A stretch of DNA of 41,839 nucleotides from Candidatus Desulfaltia bathyphila (GTDB lineage: Bacteria; Desulfobacterota; Desulfobacteria; Desulfobacterales; ETH-SRB1), in NCBI GenBank assembly GCA_014381545.1, contig JACNLL010000089.1, positions 1 to 41,839 of the forward strand, given 5' to 3'. Below the pieces are notes generated by a model. It did not search any database and was not told where the DNA came from. It was given only the letters and a program-made list of their open reading frames with translations. Made by a program: the position numbers and the translations under genes. Numbering within the stretch: position 1 is the first letter of the stretch; each line of letters begins with the position of its first letter. Below are positions 17,992 to 27,540 of the stretch, piece after piece.

Positions 17992-18257
17992 TGGTTCAGG
18001 GTTCAGGGTTCAGGGTTCAGGGTTCATCTGTCTCTAACTTGGAACCGTGAACCGTGGAACTGTGAACCTAAATAGTTACACTCTTTGAACTTATAAAATC
18101 CCAAATTTCAAGCATCAAATTACAAATAAATCTCAAATCTCAATATTCAATGACCAAAACATATACGGGTTTGGGATTTTGAATTTTGGTCATTGTAATT
18201 TATTTGATATTTGTGATTTGTTATTTGTTATTTCAGGAAAGGAAATTCCTATACAAT
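17992..18257. repeat. GGTTCAG tandem array and large imperfect palindrome upstream of purL
   Basis: Four tandem copies of a 7-nt unit (GGTTCAG) begin 3 nt from the purL start codon, followed by the inverse GAACCGTGAACC and ACTGTGAACC at about 18041-18070. At about 18096-18232 lies an AT-rich imperfect palindrome centred on 18165 (AATGACCAAAA and TTTTGGTCATT, with AAATTACAAATAAA and AATTTATTTGA further out). No gene is seen. Any purL promoter must lie in or beyond these repeats. Confidence 0.55.
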
Positions 18258-19325
18258 TTAATTAAAAAATATGCGTGAAATATCGTTATAAAACACGAAG
18301 ATCATCAGCAATATTAATATTAAAATACCTGCCTGCTGTGCGATTTCACGTATCCTTATGCTTACCGGATGTCCTATAACTGCCTCAATAAAAAAGAAAA
18401 TCAGATGGCCGCCATCTAAAATCGGTATTGGAAGTATGTTTAAAATGCCAAGATTGATGCTAAGGAGAGCGATAAAAAAAATAAAGCTGGTCGCTCCTTC
18501 CCTGGCCTGCTGGCCTGCCATCTCGGCAATCATTATCGGGCCGCCCATGGTTTTTACAGAGATAGTTCCCTGTATCATTTTAACAATACTAATTACAACT
18601 AATTTTGAAATTTTCCAGGTTTGGATAATACTCTCTGAAAAAGCCTGAAACGGATTCAAATCCCTTGCAAATGTATCACCGGAGGATTTAATCCCGATTA
18701 CATATCGCTTGATTTCATCGCCGAATATATTTTTTGCCGAAATTTGCTTTGGGATAACGTTTACAGCAAAGGTTGATTCTTCCCGACGAACTGTTAAAAT
18801 AAGATTTTTACCTTTGCTGTCGGTAATAATTCCGGCCATCTCCTCCCAGGTTTTGATAGCAAACCCATTAATCTCTATTATCTGATCATCCTTCTGCAGC
18901 CCTGCCTGATGTGCCGGCAAACCCTCGTTAACATCTCCGATAACAGGTTTTAAAACAAAGGAACCATAACCTTGAAAAATTCCAAAAAATATTATTACAG
19001 CAAGAAGAAAATTAAAAAAAGGACCTGCCGCAACGATTAAAATCCGTTTAAAAACATGCTTATGTGTAAATGAAACAGGCAGGTCAACAGGAGATATATC
19101 TGCATTTGGTTCTTCCCCCACCATCTTAACATATCCGCCAAGCGGCATTATAGAAACAATGTAATCGGTTCTGCCTATCTTTTTTCCGAACAGTTTGGGG
19201 CCAAAGCCCAATGAAAACTTTTCCACCCCCACTCCAAAAAGCCTGGCAACAAGGAAATGGCCGAGTTCATGGAAAAAAATGAGTATTCCCAAAACCACGA
19301 TAAATGAAAAAATAGTAGTAAACAT
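18258..19325 (-). CDS. rseP: RseP-type site-2 protease (M50)
   Basis: This intramembrane zinc metalloprotease cleaves anti-sigma factors and signal-peptide remnants. The 355 residues carry HELGH at 19-23 in the first membrane segment. A central periplasmic PDZ domain (PVIGDVNEGLPAHQAGLQKDDQIIEIN starts it) and the second active-site motif LPIPILDGGHLI follow in a late membrane segment. The length is that of single-PDZ RseP. It is the last gene of the rpsB-rseP block. A hairpin (19349-19391) separates it from dxr. Confidence 0.93.
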   Translation of the reverse strand: MFTTIFSFIVVLGILIFFHELGHFLVARLFGVGVEKFSLGFGPKLFGKKIGRTDYIVSIMPLGGYVKMVGEEPNADISPVDLPVSFTHKHVFKRILIVAAGPFFNFLLAVIIFFGIFQGYGSFVLKPVIGDVNEGLPAHQAGLQKDDQIIEINGFAIKTWEEMAGIITDSKGKNLILTVRREESTFAVNVIPKQISAKNIFGDEIKRYVIGIKSSGDTFARDLNPFQAFSESIIQTWKISKLVVISIVKMIQGTISVKTMGGPIMIAEMAGQQAREGATSFIFFIALLSINLGILNILPIPILDGGHLIFFFIEAVIGHPVSIRIREIAQQAGILILILLMIFVFYNDISRIFFN

Positions 19326-19329
19326 AATT

Positions 19330-19391
19330 ACAATAGTTCCTATTGTGAGCTGATGAGCTGATGAGCTTTAACAGCTCATCAGCTCATCAGC
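19330..19391. repeat. Hairpin with perfect 19-bp stem at the dxr/rseP junction
   Basis: GCTGATGAGCTGATGAGCT (19349-19367) is perfectly complementary to 19373-19391 around a 5-nt loop. The right arm encodes the last residues of Dxr (ADELMSC) and the stop codon lies at the loop. A smaller palindrome, ACAATAG-TTC-CTATTGT (19330-19346), lies next to the rseP start. There is no U-tract, so it may process or attenuate the transcript rather than end it. Confidence 0.6.
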
Positions 19392-20522
19392 CATTTCCCT
19401 GGCCCACCTGTCAGCTTCGATAATATCGGACAGCTCCGGATTTGCGACAACAGAGTGTATCTCCATTATTCTGCCGATAACCTCAGATATTTTGACAAAC
19501 GGAATGCGTCTGTCTAAAAAAGCCCGCACAGCCATCTCATTTGATGCATTTAAAACCGCTGGCAGAGTTCCACCTTCCCTGCCAGCAGCGTAAGCCAGAG
19601 CAAGACAGGGAAACTTATCTAAATCAGGTTTTTTAAATGTAAGAGGATCTATATTTACAAAGTCGGGTATCGGCTGCCTTAGAGGAAGACGCTCTGGATA
19701 TGACATGGCATATGCTATCGCCACCTTCATATCCGGTATGCCAAGCTGAGCAATTATTGATCCGTCCCTGAAAGAAACCATTGAGTGAATCATGCTTTGC
19801 GGATGAATCACAATTTTTATCATATCCATAGAAACCTTGAAAAGGGATTTGGCCTCTATTACCTCAAGCCCCTTGTTCATAAGTGTGGCCGAATCAACGC
19901 TGATCTTTTTGCCCATCTGCCATGTTGGATGTGCAAGAGCATCTTCCGGCGTTATGTTTGCAAATTCACTTGCCGGCCGGTTCAAAAAGGGGCCTCCGGA
20001 GCCTGTAAGTAAAATAGAGTCAAGATCCTCTTTTCGCTGGCCGACAATACATTGAAAGATAGCGCTGTGCTCGCTATCGATCGGAAGTATATTAATCCCT
20101 TTTTCATCAGCTCTTTTTGAGACAATTTCGCCTGCCATTACAATAGATTCTTTGTTGGCCAACGCAATGTCCTTGCCTGCCTCTATTGCTGCCAGAGTCG
20201 GCACAAGACCTGCTGCGCCCACTATTGCAGACACAACCATATCAACAGATCCATGTGTGGCCGCAGCCCTGTATCCATCTTCCCCATACATTATTTCAAC
20301 GCCGGACATTGAAGGAAGTATTCTTTTCAGTTCAAGCGCCCTGTTTTCATCAATAACAACGGCAAGCTCAGGGGAAAACCTCTTGATCTGATCGGCTAAC
20401 AGTTCAACATTGGTTCCGGCTGCAAGGGCTTTAATACCAAATTGCTCTGGGAACATTTCTATAATTGCAAGAGCATTGCAACCGATTGATCCGGTAGATC
20501 CAAGTATTGAAAGCTGTTTCAC
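19368..20522 (-). CDS. dxr: 1-deoxy-D-xylulose 5-phosphate reductoisomerase
   Basis: This enzyme is the second step of the MEP isoprenoid pathway and makes MEP using NADPH. The 384 residues have the nucleotide-binding GSTGSIGCNALAII at the N-terminus, the LANKESIVMAGE segment and the metal-binding IDSEHSAIFQ with SVDSATLMNKGLEVIEA downstream. The start overlaps cdsA by 4 nt. The C-terminal seven residues come from a repeat arm. The product feeds UppS, encoded two genes upstream in the same operon. Confidence 0.95.
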   Translation of the reverse strand: MKQLSILGSTGSIGCNALAIIEMFPEQFGIKALAAGTNVELLADQIKRFSPELAVVIDENRALELKRILPSMSGVEIMYGEDGYRAAATHGSVDMVVSAIVGAAGLVPTLAAIEAGKDIALANKESIVMAGEIVSKRADEKGINILPIDSEHSAIFQCIVGQRKEDLDSILLTGSGGPFLNRPASEFANITPEDALAHPTWQMGKKISVDSATLMNKGLEVIEAKSLFKVSMDMIKIVIHPQSMIHSMVSFRDGSIIAQLGIPDMKVAIAYAMSYPERLPLRQPIPDFVNIDPLTFKKPDLDKFPCLALAYAAGREGGTLPAVLNASNEMAVRAFLDRRIPFVKISEVIGRIMEIHSVVANPELSDIIEADRWAREMADELMSC

Positions 20523-21340
20523 AGCAATATATATTCCTTAAAAAAATATGCGACAGGAGCCGCAAACAAAAGCGCATCAATTCGATCAAGGATGCCGCCG
20601 TGACCAGGCAGGATTGAGCCTGAATCTTTCACGCCGGAATATCTTTTAAGTTCGGATTCAAACAGATCGCCGACCTGCCCGACAACTCCGATGGAAAGAA
20701 AAAACAGGATGCCTGGCCACAAAGGCAACGATTTTAAAAAATAATTCATAAAGATAAGACCTGCCCCCAAAGTCGCTGTAAGTCCACCAATAGCACCTTC
20801 AATAGTCTTTCCCGGGCTAACGGCAGGACAAAGTTTATGTCGCCCAAAAAGGCGGCCCACATAGAATGCGCCTGTATCACCCGCAAAAACAAGAACTAGC
20901 AAAAAGAAAATCCAGGCTATGCCGTCGGCATCATTTCGTATTAACACCATGCAGGAAAGAAATAATGGAATGTATATAATGCCCAGGACCTGTCTTGCAG
21001 TTAGCTCTATAACCGAGGGGTTTGTCTTGAAGTAGCTCAGGGAAATCAGTCCGGAAAGAATAAGGTTTAAAATAATAAGGCCGAAAATAATATCAAAGGA
21101 GTTTATATATGCGGCCAAAATAATCATAAGGCCAAAGACATAAGCTAAAATCTGAAAACTGAAACTGTTTGAGCATTCAGATTTGCCCCTGATATTGAAC
21201 ACTATGCGAAAATATTCCGCCAGTGCCAGCATGCATACTATACAGATAAATATAGCAAACAGAATTGATCCCCCTTTGCAAATCAGCAAGATAACAAGGG
21301 GAAGAGCCACGATAGCTGTAATCCAACGTTTAAAATGCAT
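20519..21340 (-). CDS. cdsA: Phosphatidate cytidylyltransferase
   Basis: This enzyme makes CDP-diacylglycerol for phospholipid synthesis in the inner membrane. The 273 residues hold about seven to eight hydrophobic segments. The family signature is SELKRYSGVKDSG with ILPGHGGILDRID near the C-terminus. The gene ends in a 4-nt overlap with dxr and starts 2 nt after the uppS stop codon, so all three are coupled. Confidence 0.94.
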   Translation of the reverse strand: MHFKRWITAIVALPLVILLICKGGSILFAIFICIVCMLALAEYFRIVFNIRGKSECSNSFSFQILAYVFGLMIILAAYINSFDIIFGLIILNLILSGLISLSYFKTNPSVIELTARQVLGIIYIPLFLSCMVLIRNDADGIAWIFFLLVLVFAGDTGAFYVGRLFGRHKLCPAVSPGKTIEGAIGGLTATLGAGLIFMNYFLKSLPLWPGILFFLSIGVVGQVGDLFESELKRYSGVKDSGSILPGHGGILDRIDALLFAAPVAYFFKEYILL

Positions 21341-21342
21341 AT

Positions 21343-22056
21343 TCAGACCTTGCCGAATCTGCGTTTTCGGTGTTGATAATTTTTCAAAATCTGCACAAAC
21401 TCATCCTTGCTAAAATCAGGCCACAATGTATCAGTAATATAAATTTCAGTATAAGCGATTTGCCACAAAAGAAAATTGCTTATGCGCATCTCGCCGCTGG
21501 TTCTTATCAACAGATCAGGGTCCGGCATCCCTTTTGTATAAAGGGAATCAGATATAATATCATCTGTTATTGAATCAGGATCGATTATGCCCTCTCTAAC
21601 CTTTATTGCAACATCTTTTACCATCCTGACTATCTCAGCTCTGGCCCCATAACTCAACGCAAGGTTTAGAAGCATGCCATTGTTTTTTTCCGTTAAAGCC
21701 ATGGTCTTATGCAGCGCATTACGAACATTTTTCGGCAAACGCTCTATCTGCCCTATTGCATTAAGCCGGATATTATTATCCAATAATTTTTTTTGCTCTG
21801 ATTTAAGAAAATTTACAAGGAGGGTCATAAGAGCAGCAACCTCAACTTTTGGTCGCTGCCAGTTTTCTGTGGAAAAAGCATACAGGGTCAGGATGGAAAT
21901 TCCGATTTCACGGCAGCACTCAATAATTGTTCGAACCGTTTCAGCCCCTTTTTCATGACCTTTTATCCGGTTTAAAAGGCGCTGTTTCGCCCATCTGCCG
22001 TTCCCATCCATAATGATGGCCACATGAGAGGGATTCGAGGGGTCACTAAAATTCAA
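21343..22056 (-). CDS. uppS: Isoprenyl transferase (undecaprenyl diphosphate synthase)
   Basis: This cis-prenyltransferase makes the C55 carrier lipid for peptidoglycan. The catalytic loop is HVAIIMDGNGRWAKQR, then LTLYAFSTENWQRP, and near the C-terminus DLLIRTSGEMRISNFLLWQ. I set the start at the TTG at 22056, giving 237 residues, the family's usual N-terminal length, with GAGAAAGAG just upstream. An ATG at 22110 would overlap frr by 65 nt and lacks a ribosome-binding site. Confidence 0.9.
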   Translation of the reverse strand: MNFSDPSNPSHVAIIMDGNGRWAKQRLLNRIKGHEKGAETVRTIIECCREIGISILTLYAFSTENWQRPKVEVAALMTLLVNFLKSEQKKLLDNNIRLNAIGQIERLPKNVRNALHKTMALTEKNNGMLLNLALSYGARAEIVRMVKDVAIKVREGIIDPDSITDDIISDSLYTKGMPDPDLLIRTSGEMRISNFLLWQIAYTEIYITDTLWPDFSKDEFVQILKNYQHRKRRFGKV

Positions 22057-22603
22057 GGATCTCTTTCTCTTTTTCGTTATAGATATCGTCGATTTGCTTG
22101 ATATGCTCATCTGTTATTTTCTGGACCTGATCCTGAGCCCTGAAAGCATCATCTTCCGCAATCTCGCCATCCTTTTTTAAACCTTTTAACAGATCGTTTG
22201 AATCACGCCTTATATTACGCAGCGGAATCTTATAATCTTCGCACATTTTATGCACGATCTTTACAAGCTCTTTTCTTCTCTCCTCTGTAAGCGATGGAAT
22301 TGATATTCTTATTATCTTGCCGTCATTTGAAGGCGTTAGACCGAGATCTGATTTCAATACCGCCTTTTCAATCTCCTTGATTACAGAAACATCCCAGGGC
22401 TGTATTGTAATAAGACGGCTTTCAGGGACTGAAATAGATGCAATCTGGCTAATTGGCGTCGGAGTGCCGTAGTAATCAACCCGGATGCCGTCAAGCAGCG
22501 ACTTGGAGGCACGCCCTGTCCTGACTCTTTTTATTTCATTTTTCAGGGCTGATATCGACTTGCCCATCGAATCTTTTGTTTCCTTATAAATCGAATCAAT
22601 CAT
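22046..22603 (-). CDS. frr: Ribosome recycling factor
   Basis: With EF-G this factor splits post-termination ribosomes. The protein is 185 residues from the ATG at 22603 (MIDSIYKETKDSM), the standard length. RTGRASKSLLDGIRVDYYGTPTPI and VRNIRRDSNDLLK-like segments are recognisable (here IPLRNIRRDSNDLLKGL). AGGTG lies 6 nt before this ATG; the GTG three codons upstream is less likely. Between pyrH and uppS in the conserved order. Confidence 0.95.
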   Translation of the reverse strand: MIDSIYKETKDSMGKSISALKNEIKRVRTGRASKSLLDGIRVDYYGTPTPISQIASISVPESRLITIQPWDVSVIKEIEKAVLKSDLGLTPSNDGKIIRISIPSLTEERRKELVKIVHKMCEDYKIPLRNIRRDSNDLLKGLKKDGEIAEDDAFRAQDQVQKITDEHIKQIDDIYNEKEKEILEF

Positions 22604-22624
22604 CTCTTTCACCTGCTTATACCC

Positions 22625-23341
22625 TCAATTGTCAATTCGTGTTCCAATCTCCTCTCCGCATATAATCTTTCTGAAATTTCCTTTTTTTTTCAGATTAAAA
22701 ACAATAATTGGAAGCTTATTGTCCATGGCGAGAGAAATAGCTGTCGTATCCATGGCTTTGAGCTGTTTTTCAAGGACTTTCATGTAAGTTATTTTTTCTA
22801 TAAATTTAGCATTCCCGTTAATTTCAGGATCTGAATCATAAAAGCCGTCGACTCTGGTAGCTTTTAGTAAAATTTCAGCATGAATCTCCTGGGCCCTTAA
22901 TACAGCGGCAGTGTCTGTAGTAAAGTACGGGTTGCCGGTGCCGGCTGCAAAAAGCACAACACGCCCTTTTTCAAGATGACGTATAGCTTTGCGAAGTATA
23001 TACGGTTCAGCTATTTCATGCATTGATATGGCCGACTGTATGCGGGTTTGAACCCCTCTTTTTTCAAGAGCATCCTGCAATGCAATACTGTTGATCACCG
23101 TAGCAAGCATGCCCATGTGATCAGCAGATGTTCTATCCATGCCGAATGAACCTGCGCTAACCCCTCTGAATATATTGCCTCCGCCGATAACTATGGCAAT
23201 CTGTATCCCGAGATCAAATACCGAGCGGATTTCATCAGCCATATATTTTATCCTTTCCTGGCTGATTCCAAAGTTCCTATCTCCCATAAGGGCTTCGCCG
23301 CTAAGTTTTAACAAAACTTTTTTATAACGAGCTAATGCCAA
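22625..23341 (-). CDS. pyrH: UMP kinase
   Basis: This hexameric kinase phosphorylates UMP to UDP. The 238 residues show the amino-acid-kinase fold motifs: [12 protein letters not shown] at the start, [31 protein letters not shown], and [20 protein letters not shown] (20 residues or fewer shown). The start codon appears to be a TTG at 23341, preceded by GGGGAG at about an 11-nt spacing. Only 4 nt separate it from the tsf stop codon. Confidence 0.95.
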   Translation of the reverse strand: MALARYKKVLLKLSGEALMGDRNFGISQERIKYMADEIRSVFDLGIQIAIVIGGGNIFRGVSAGSFGMDRTSADHMGMLATVINSIALQDALEKRGVQTRIQSAISMHEIAEPYILRKAIRHLEKGRVVLFAAGTGNPYFTTDTAAVLRAQEIHAEILLKATRVDGFYDSDPEINGNAKFIEKITYMKVLEKQLKAMDTTAISLAMDNKLPIIVFNLKKKGNFRKIICGEEIGTRIDN

Positions 23342-23345
23342 AGTT

Positions 23346-23945
23346 TCAAGACTCCCCTACCTGGAACCGTACAAAACGTTTAATCGTAATATTCTCGCCG
23401 ATCTTTGCAATCAAGCCGTTTAAAAGATCGTCAATAGTTATATTGGGATCCCGTACGTATGCCTGGCTCATGAGACAGTTGTCCTTATAAAATTTCTGTA
23501 GTTTACCCTCTGCTATCTTATCTACAATCTTTTCAGGCTTGCCTGTTTCTATGGCCTGCGCACGATAGATTTCCTTTTCCCTGTTAATTACCTCTTCGGG
23601 AATATCTTCAGGCCTAATCCCAACAGGATTGGTGGCTGCAATATGCATTGCTATATTTTTTGAAAATTCAAGAAAATCATCATTTTTTGCGACAAAATCG
23701 GTCTCGCAATTAATCTCAACCAACACGCCAAGTTTGCTGCCCATATGAATATAAGATTCTATTACGCCTTCACTCATAACCCTGCCGGATCTCTTTGAGG
23801 CTGTAGCCAGTCCTTTTTTTCTTAAGAAATCAATGGATTTGCTTATATCCCCATCGCACTCTGTAAGAGCTTCTTTACAATCCATCATACCTGCTCCTGT
23901 CTTTTCACGGAGCTGTTTAACCATTGCTGCGCTAATTGTTGCCAT
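23346..23945 (-). CDS. tsf: Elongation factor Ts, short form
   Basis: This nucleotide exchange factor for EF-Tu begins with the UBA-like N-terminal helix region ([19 protein letters not shown]) and continues with [20 protein letters not shown]. It has 199 residues rather than the ~283 of E. coli, matching the short form also known from Thermus and from many Deltaproteobacteria. AGGAG lies at ideal distance before the ATG. It lies 14 nt downstream of rpsB. Confidence 0.95.
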   Translation of the reverse strand: MATISAAMVKQLREKTGAGMMDCKEALTECDGDISKSIDFLRKKGLATASKRSGRVMSEGVIESYIHMGSKLGVLVEINCETDFVAKNDDFLEFSKNIAMHIAATNPVGIRPEDIPEEVINREKEIYRAQAIETGKPEKIVDKIAEGKLQKFYKDNCLMSQAYVRDPNITIDDLLNGLIAKIGENITIKRFVRFQVGES

Positions 23946-23959
23946 TCTTTTTCTCCTGT

Positions 23960-24862
23960 CTATTCTGCCTCGGTAATATTTATCAATTCTTCGCTTTCAG
24001 AATCATCTGCGGGCGTTGGCGAGGCTGCAGGTTTTGCTTTTTTTATTATCTCTACAATCGGTCCATCTGAACCGTCTGAAACAACCCTCCTTTGGTCTGG
24101 TTCTAATTCTTCAACAGAAGACACTTCTTCAGGTTGCTCTTCGATTTCTTTGTCGGCCTCTGCCTGCTGTTTCTCTAACATTTGCTTTCTACCCTCGATG
24201 CAGGCATCGGCGATGCTGGCTGTAATCAGCCGTATTGCCCGTATGGCATCATCATTTCCAGGTATGATATAATCGATCTCATCAGGATTGCAGTTGGTAT
24301 CAACAATAGAAATAATAGGTATATTGAGACGTTTTCCCTCACGCACTGCAATTGCCTCATTCTTAGAATCAACAACAAAGATAGCACCTGGAGCCCCGTT
24401 CATGGTCCGGATCCCGCCAAGATTATTGTCAAGCTTTACCCTTTCATGCTCAAGTTTCAGTCGCTCCTTTTTGGGAAACAAATTTATGGATCCATCATTC
24501 ATTATATCGTTAAGATGGTTAAGACGATCTATACTCTGTTTAATGGTATGAAAATTTGTCAGCATTCCACCCAGCCACCTGTTATGCACATAAAACATTT
24601 CGCATCGATTAGCCTCTTCATAAATAGATTCCCTGGCCTGCTTTTTGGTGCCGACAAAAAGAACCGATTTGCCGTCTGCGACAATCTCGGTTACAAAATC
24701 ATATGCTGTTTTAAACATGCGAACAGTTTTTTGGAGATCGATAATATAAATACCGTTCCTTGCTCCGAAGATGTATGGTTTCATTTTTGGATTCCAGCGC
24801 TTTGTCTGATGCCCAAAATGTACCCCAGCTTCAAGAAGCTCCCTCATTGTAAGATAAGCCAT
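23960..24862 (-). CDS. rpsB: 30S ribosomal protein S2 with acidic C-terminal extension
   Basis: The protein has 300 residues. It opens [20 protein letters not shown] and has the family segments [16 protein letters not shown] and [19 protein letters not shown]. The S2 core ends near residue 230. The remaining ~70 residues are rich in Glu, Asp and Pro ([18 protein letters not shown]) and form an extension beyond the usual 230-260 residue protein. It heads the eight-gene block that runs to rseP. Confidence 0.95.
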   Translation of the reverse strand: MAYLTMRELLEAGVHFGHQTKRWNPKMKPYIFGARNGIYIIDLQKTVRMFKTAYDFVTEIVADGKSVLFVGTKKQARESIYEEANRCEMFYVHNRWLGGMLTNFHTIKQSIDRLNHLNDIMNDGSINLFPKKERLKLEHERVKLDNNLGGIRTMNGAPGAIFVVDSKNEAIAVREGKRLNIPIISIVDTNCNPDEIDYIIPGNDDAIRAIRLITASIADACIEGRKQMLEKQQAEADKEIEEQPEEVSSVEELEPDQRRVVSDGSDGPIVEIIKKAKPAASPTPADDSESEELINITEAE

Positions 24863-25132
24863 AGTTTTTCCCTTTCTCTTAATCGGTTTTTTCCTTCACC
24901 TCCATCATCCCTGTTTCCGACCCTCAAAAAAATGAAAGCACCAGGAAACAGGTCCAAAGGTGTGTGAACTGAAACAGCGAGCGCATCCCCCGTAGTCCCG
25001 CTTTAGCGGGACAGGAAATCTTCAATTATTTTAAACTATTTTTTGTATCAAACTTAAATAAACTTCGCAACATAAATTTGATAGCGTTGTAAAAAATCGA
25101 ATGCATCAACCTTGAACTGTGAACCTGAGTAG
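24863..25132 (-). promoter_or_regulatory. rpsB leader with candidate promoter
   Basis: On the minus strand TTGCGA (25065-25070) and TACAAA (25042-25047) are 17 bp apart. Transcription would start about 175 nt upstream of rpsB. The leader carries a 7-bp hairpin (GTCCCGC/GCGGGAC, about 24993-25010) and the paired strings GGAAACAGG/CCTGTTTCC around 24915-24955. Ribosomal operons are often feedback-regulated through such leaders; an S2-binding role is only a possibility. Confidence 0.4.
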
Positions 25133-26044
25133 TTATCTTTTTTTCATCTGAACTACACGTGGATGTCCGCTGTAATCCTTTGTAAACACGACCTGTTCAT
25201 AATGACCACAGGAATTTACAATCCGGCGGATATCCTCTTTCTGGTCATGACCTATCTCTAACAAAAGGCTGCCTCCCGGCTTAAGATAGGTATGAGCACG
25301 AAATATGATATGTTCGAGTCGGCAAAGGCCGTCCTTACCTCCGTCAAGAGCCATAACCGGTTCATACATGGAGATTTCAGGCTGAAGTTTATTGATAAGC
25401 CGGGTATTAATATACGGCGGATTTGATATTATCATATCAAACAGATGAGTATCATCCTTTAACGGCATAAACCAATCACCTGAAAAAAACATGATTTTCT
25501 TATTAAGATTGTGATGTTTTGCATTCTTTGCGGCCAGTTCAACAGCCTTAAATGAACGGTCTGAAGCAATAAAAATATGCTCGGGGCGATGCGATGCAAG
25601 AGCGCAAATTATTGCTCCGGAACCTGTGCCAAGCTCTAAAATACGTTTTGGGATGTTGCGAGAATCAAGCGCTGAATCTATCGGCAAAAGAAAAAGGGCT
25701 GCCTCAACAAGATGCTCGGTCTCGGGACGGGGGATAAGAACATCCCTTGTAACAGCAATATCCATCGACCAGAACTCCTTAACTCCCACAATATAAGCAA
25801 TAGGCTCTCTGGCTATCCTCCTTTTTATCAAAGCCTTAAAAAGCGCAAGCTCTTTTTCGAAAAGTGGCTGATCGTAACGCATATACAGTTCTATTCTATT
25901 TTTTAATTTTAAGGCATGCGCAAGAAGTATTTCGGCTGCAGCCCTTGGGCTGTCTATATCGTGGGTTTGAAAATAGGAGGTAGTCCACTTGAGGATGTTA
26001 AGTATGGTCCATTCATGGGCGCTGGTCTTTAATTGATCCTGCAT
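25133..26044 (-). CDS. prmC: Release factor N5-glutamine methyltransferase PrmC (HemK)
   Basis: PrmC methylates the Gln of the GGQ motif in release factors. The 303 residues have an N-terminal helical domain, the SAM loop [16 protein letters not shown], and the NPPY motif in [11 protein letters not shown]. The gene overlaps prfA, its substrate's gene, by 32 nt. Its reading frame begins inside prfA without a strong ribosome-binding site, suggesting coupling. The pairing of prfA and prmC is conserved across bacteria. Confidence 0.93.
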   Translation of the reverse strand: MQDQLKTSAHEWTILNILKWTTSYFQTHDIDSPRAAAEILLAHALKLKNRIELYMRYDQPLFEKELALFKALIKRRIAREPIAYIVGVKEFWSMDIAVTRDVLIPRPETEHLVEAALFLLPIDSALDSRNIPKRILELGTGSGAIICALASHRPEHIFIASDRSFKAVELAAKNAKHHNLNKKIMFFSGDWFMPLKDDTHLFDMIISNPPYINTRLINKLQPEISMYEPVMALDGGKDGLCRLEHIIFRAHTYLKPGGSLLLEIGHDQKEDIRRIVNSCGHYEQVVFTKDYSGHPRVVQMKKR

Positions 26045-27098
26045 TCTGTAAAGCCTGGCTCTGATAAAATGTTGAAAGCTCGTCTATTATTTTGTCTATA
26101 TCACCCTGCAAAATACTTTCCAGCTTGTATAATGTCAGCCCGATACGGTGATCGGTAACCCTTCCCTGGGGGAAATTATAAGTCCTGACTCTTTCGCTCC
26201 GATCTCCGCTGCCTATCTGGGTTTTCCGCTCTTCGGATCTTTGTTCATCCTGTTCTTTGATGATACTGTCAAGAAGACGAGCCCTGAGTACCTTCATCGC
26301 CTTGTTTTTGTTTTTTAGCTGCGATTTCTCATCCTGGCATGTAACTACCAACCCACTGGGAAGATGGGTAATACGTACTGCGGAATCTGTTGTATTAACC
26401 GATTGCCCTCCCGGACCGGACGACCGAAACACATCGACCTTAATATCAGCAGGATCAATGTGAACTTCAACATCCTCTGCTTCCGGCAGTACCGCAACAG
26501 TAACGGCAGATGTATGTATCCTTCCCTGAGCCTCTGTTGTTGGAACACGCTGAACACGATGAGTGCCGCTTTCATATTTAAAACGGCTGTATGCTCCTTT
26601 GCCGTGGATCATCGCAACAATCTCTTTTAAACCGCCGACACCGGTTATGTGATGGTTCATGATCTCCACTTTCCAGTTCCTGGCTTCAGCATACCTGGTG
26701 TACATCCTGAAAAGATCGCCTGCAAAAAGACCCGCCTCTTCACCGCCTGTACCGGCCCGTATTTCGATAATAACATTTTTCTCGTCAAGAGGATCCCTGG
26801 GAATAAGCAGCCTTTTTAGTTCATCCTCATAACCGTTCTTTTTAATTGTAAGAGCATTAACCTCATCACGGGCCAGATCTTTTATATCAGAGTCTCCATC
26901 CCTTAACAGCTCCATGCTGTCATCGAGATCCGTCAATGTCTGCTTGTACAACCTGAAAACCGTGACAATCCTGTTTAAATCAGCATGCTCCCTGCTATAT
27001 TTCTGGTATGCATCCTGATCTTGCAATATCCCAGGATCGCTTAAAAGTTTTTCAATCTCTACAAAGCGTTCTTCAACACCTTTTAATTTATCAAACAT
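26013..27098 (-). CDS. prfA: Peptide chain release factor 1
   Basis: This factor recognises UAA and UAG stop codons. The 361-residue protein shows the GGQ loop [17 protein letters not shown] and the family segments [20 protein letters not shown] and [20 protein letters not shown]. The codon-recognition tripeptide region would lie near [10 protein letters not shown]. It precedes prmC with a 32-nt overlap and follows rpmE after about 195 nt. Confidence 0.96.
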   Translation of the reverse strand: MFDKLKGVEERFVEIEKLLSDPGILQDQDAYQKYSREHADLNRIVTVFRLYKQTLTDLDDSMELLRDGDSDIKDLARDEVNALTIKKNGYEDELKRLLIPRDPLDEKNVIIEIRAGTGGEEAGLFAGDLFRMYTRYAEARNWKVEIMNHHITGVGGLKEIVAMIHGKGAYSRFKYESGTHRVQRVPTTEAQGRIHTSAVTVAVLPEAEDVEVHIDPADIKVDVFRSSGPGGQSVNTTDSAVRITHLPSGLVVTCQDEKSQLKNKNKAMKVLRARLLDSIIKEQDEQRSEERKTQIGSGDRSERVRTYNFPQGRVTDHRIGLTLYKLESILQGDIDKIIDELSTFYQSQALQNAGSIKDQRP

Positions 27099-27184
27099 AA
27101 GTTTAACTACATATCCCCATACGGGAACAAAATAAATTGAACCGCGACAGCAAGCTCATTCCATGTAGCTTGTGCTACAGGGCT

Positions 27185-27297
27185 CTTCAATTAAACCACG
27201 AAGGACACGAAGAAGTTATTAACTAATGTTATCTTCGTGTCCTTTGTGGTGTGATTTTCTAATATTGTAGCCGTTAACGGTTCACAGTAAACGGTTA
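27185..27297. repeat. Long palindrome between rpmE and prfA
   Basis: ACCACGAAGGACACGAAGA (about 27195-27213) pairs with TCTTCGTGTCCTTTGTGGT (about 27232-27250) with one mismatch, a 19-bp stem with an 18-nt loop. GTTAACGGTTCACAGTAAACGG, of the GGTTCACAG family, follows to the rpmE stop. No U-tract. It may partially separate rpmE from prfA expression. Confidence 0.5.
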
Positions 27298-27513
27298 CTT
27301 TTTTTGATTGTTCTGAAATTTTTCATATTTTTTGCGGAAACGCTCAATTCGACCGGCTGTATCTATGAGCTTTTGTTTACCTGTAAAAAAAGGATGGCAT
27401 TTTGAACAGATTTCAACTCGAATATCCTCTTTGGTAGAACCAACCTCAATGACATTTCCGCATGCGCACTTTATTGATGTTTCATAATATTCAGGATGAA
27501 TCCCGGTTTTCAT
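27295..27513 (-). CDS. rpmE: 50S ribosomal protein L31, zinc-binding form
   Basis: The protein is 72 residues from the ATG at 27513 ([20 protein letters not shown]). Four cysteines, in KCACG and [10 protein letters not shown], mark the zinc-containing (C+) type. A GGGGG tract lies 10 nt upstream; the TTG three codons earlier is too close to that site. It sits directly after rho (27 nt), a conserved rho-rpmE order. Confidence 0.95.
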   Translation of the reverse strand: MKTGIHPEYYETSIKCACGNVIEVGSTKEDIRVEICSKCHPFFTGKQKLIDTAGRIERFRKKYEKFQNNQKK

Positions 27514-27540
27514 GTTTTCCAAACCCCCTGTTTCTTAATT

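Noticed and set aside
17992-18070. CRISPR array at the GGTTCAG repeats
   Set aside because: The units are 7 nt, contiguous and without spacers; no cas genes are near.
24182-24967. 261-codon ORF antisense to rpsB
   Set aside because: It is a long shadow frame opposite a certain ribosomal gene, with atypical composition.
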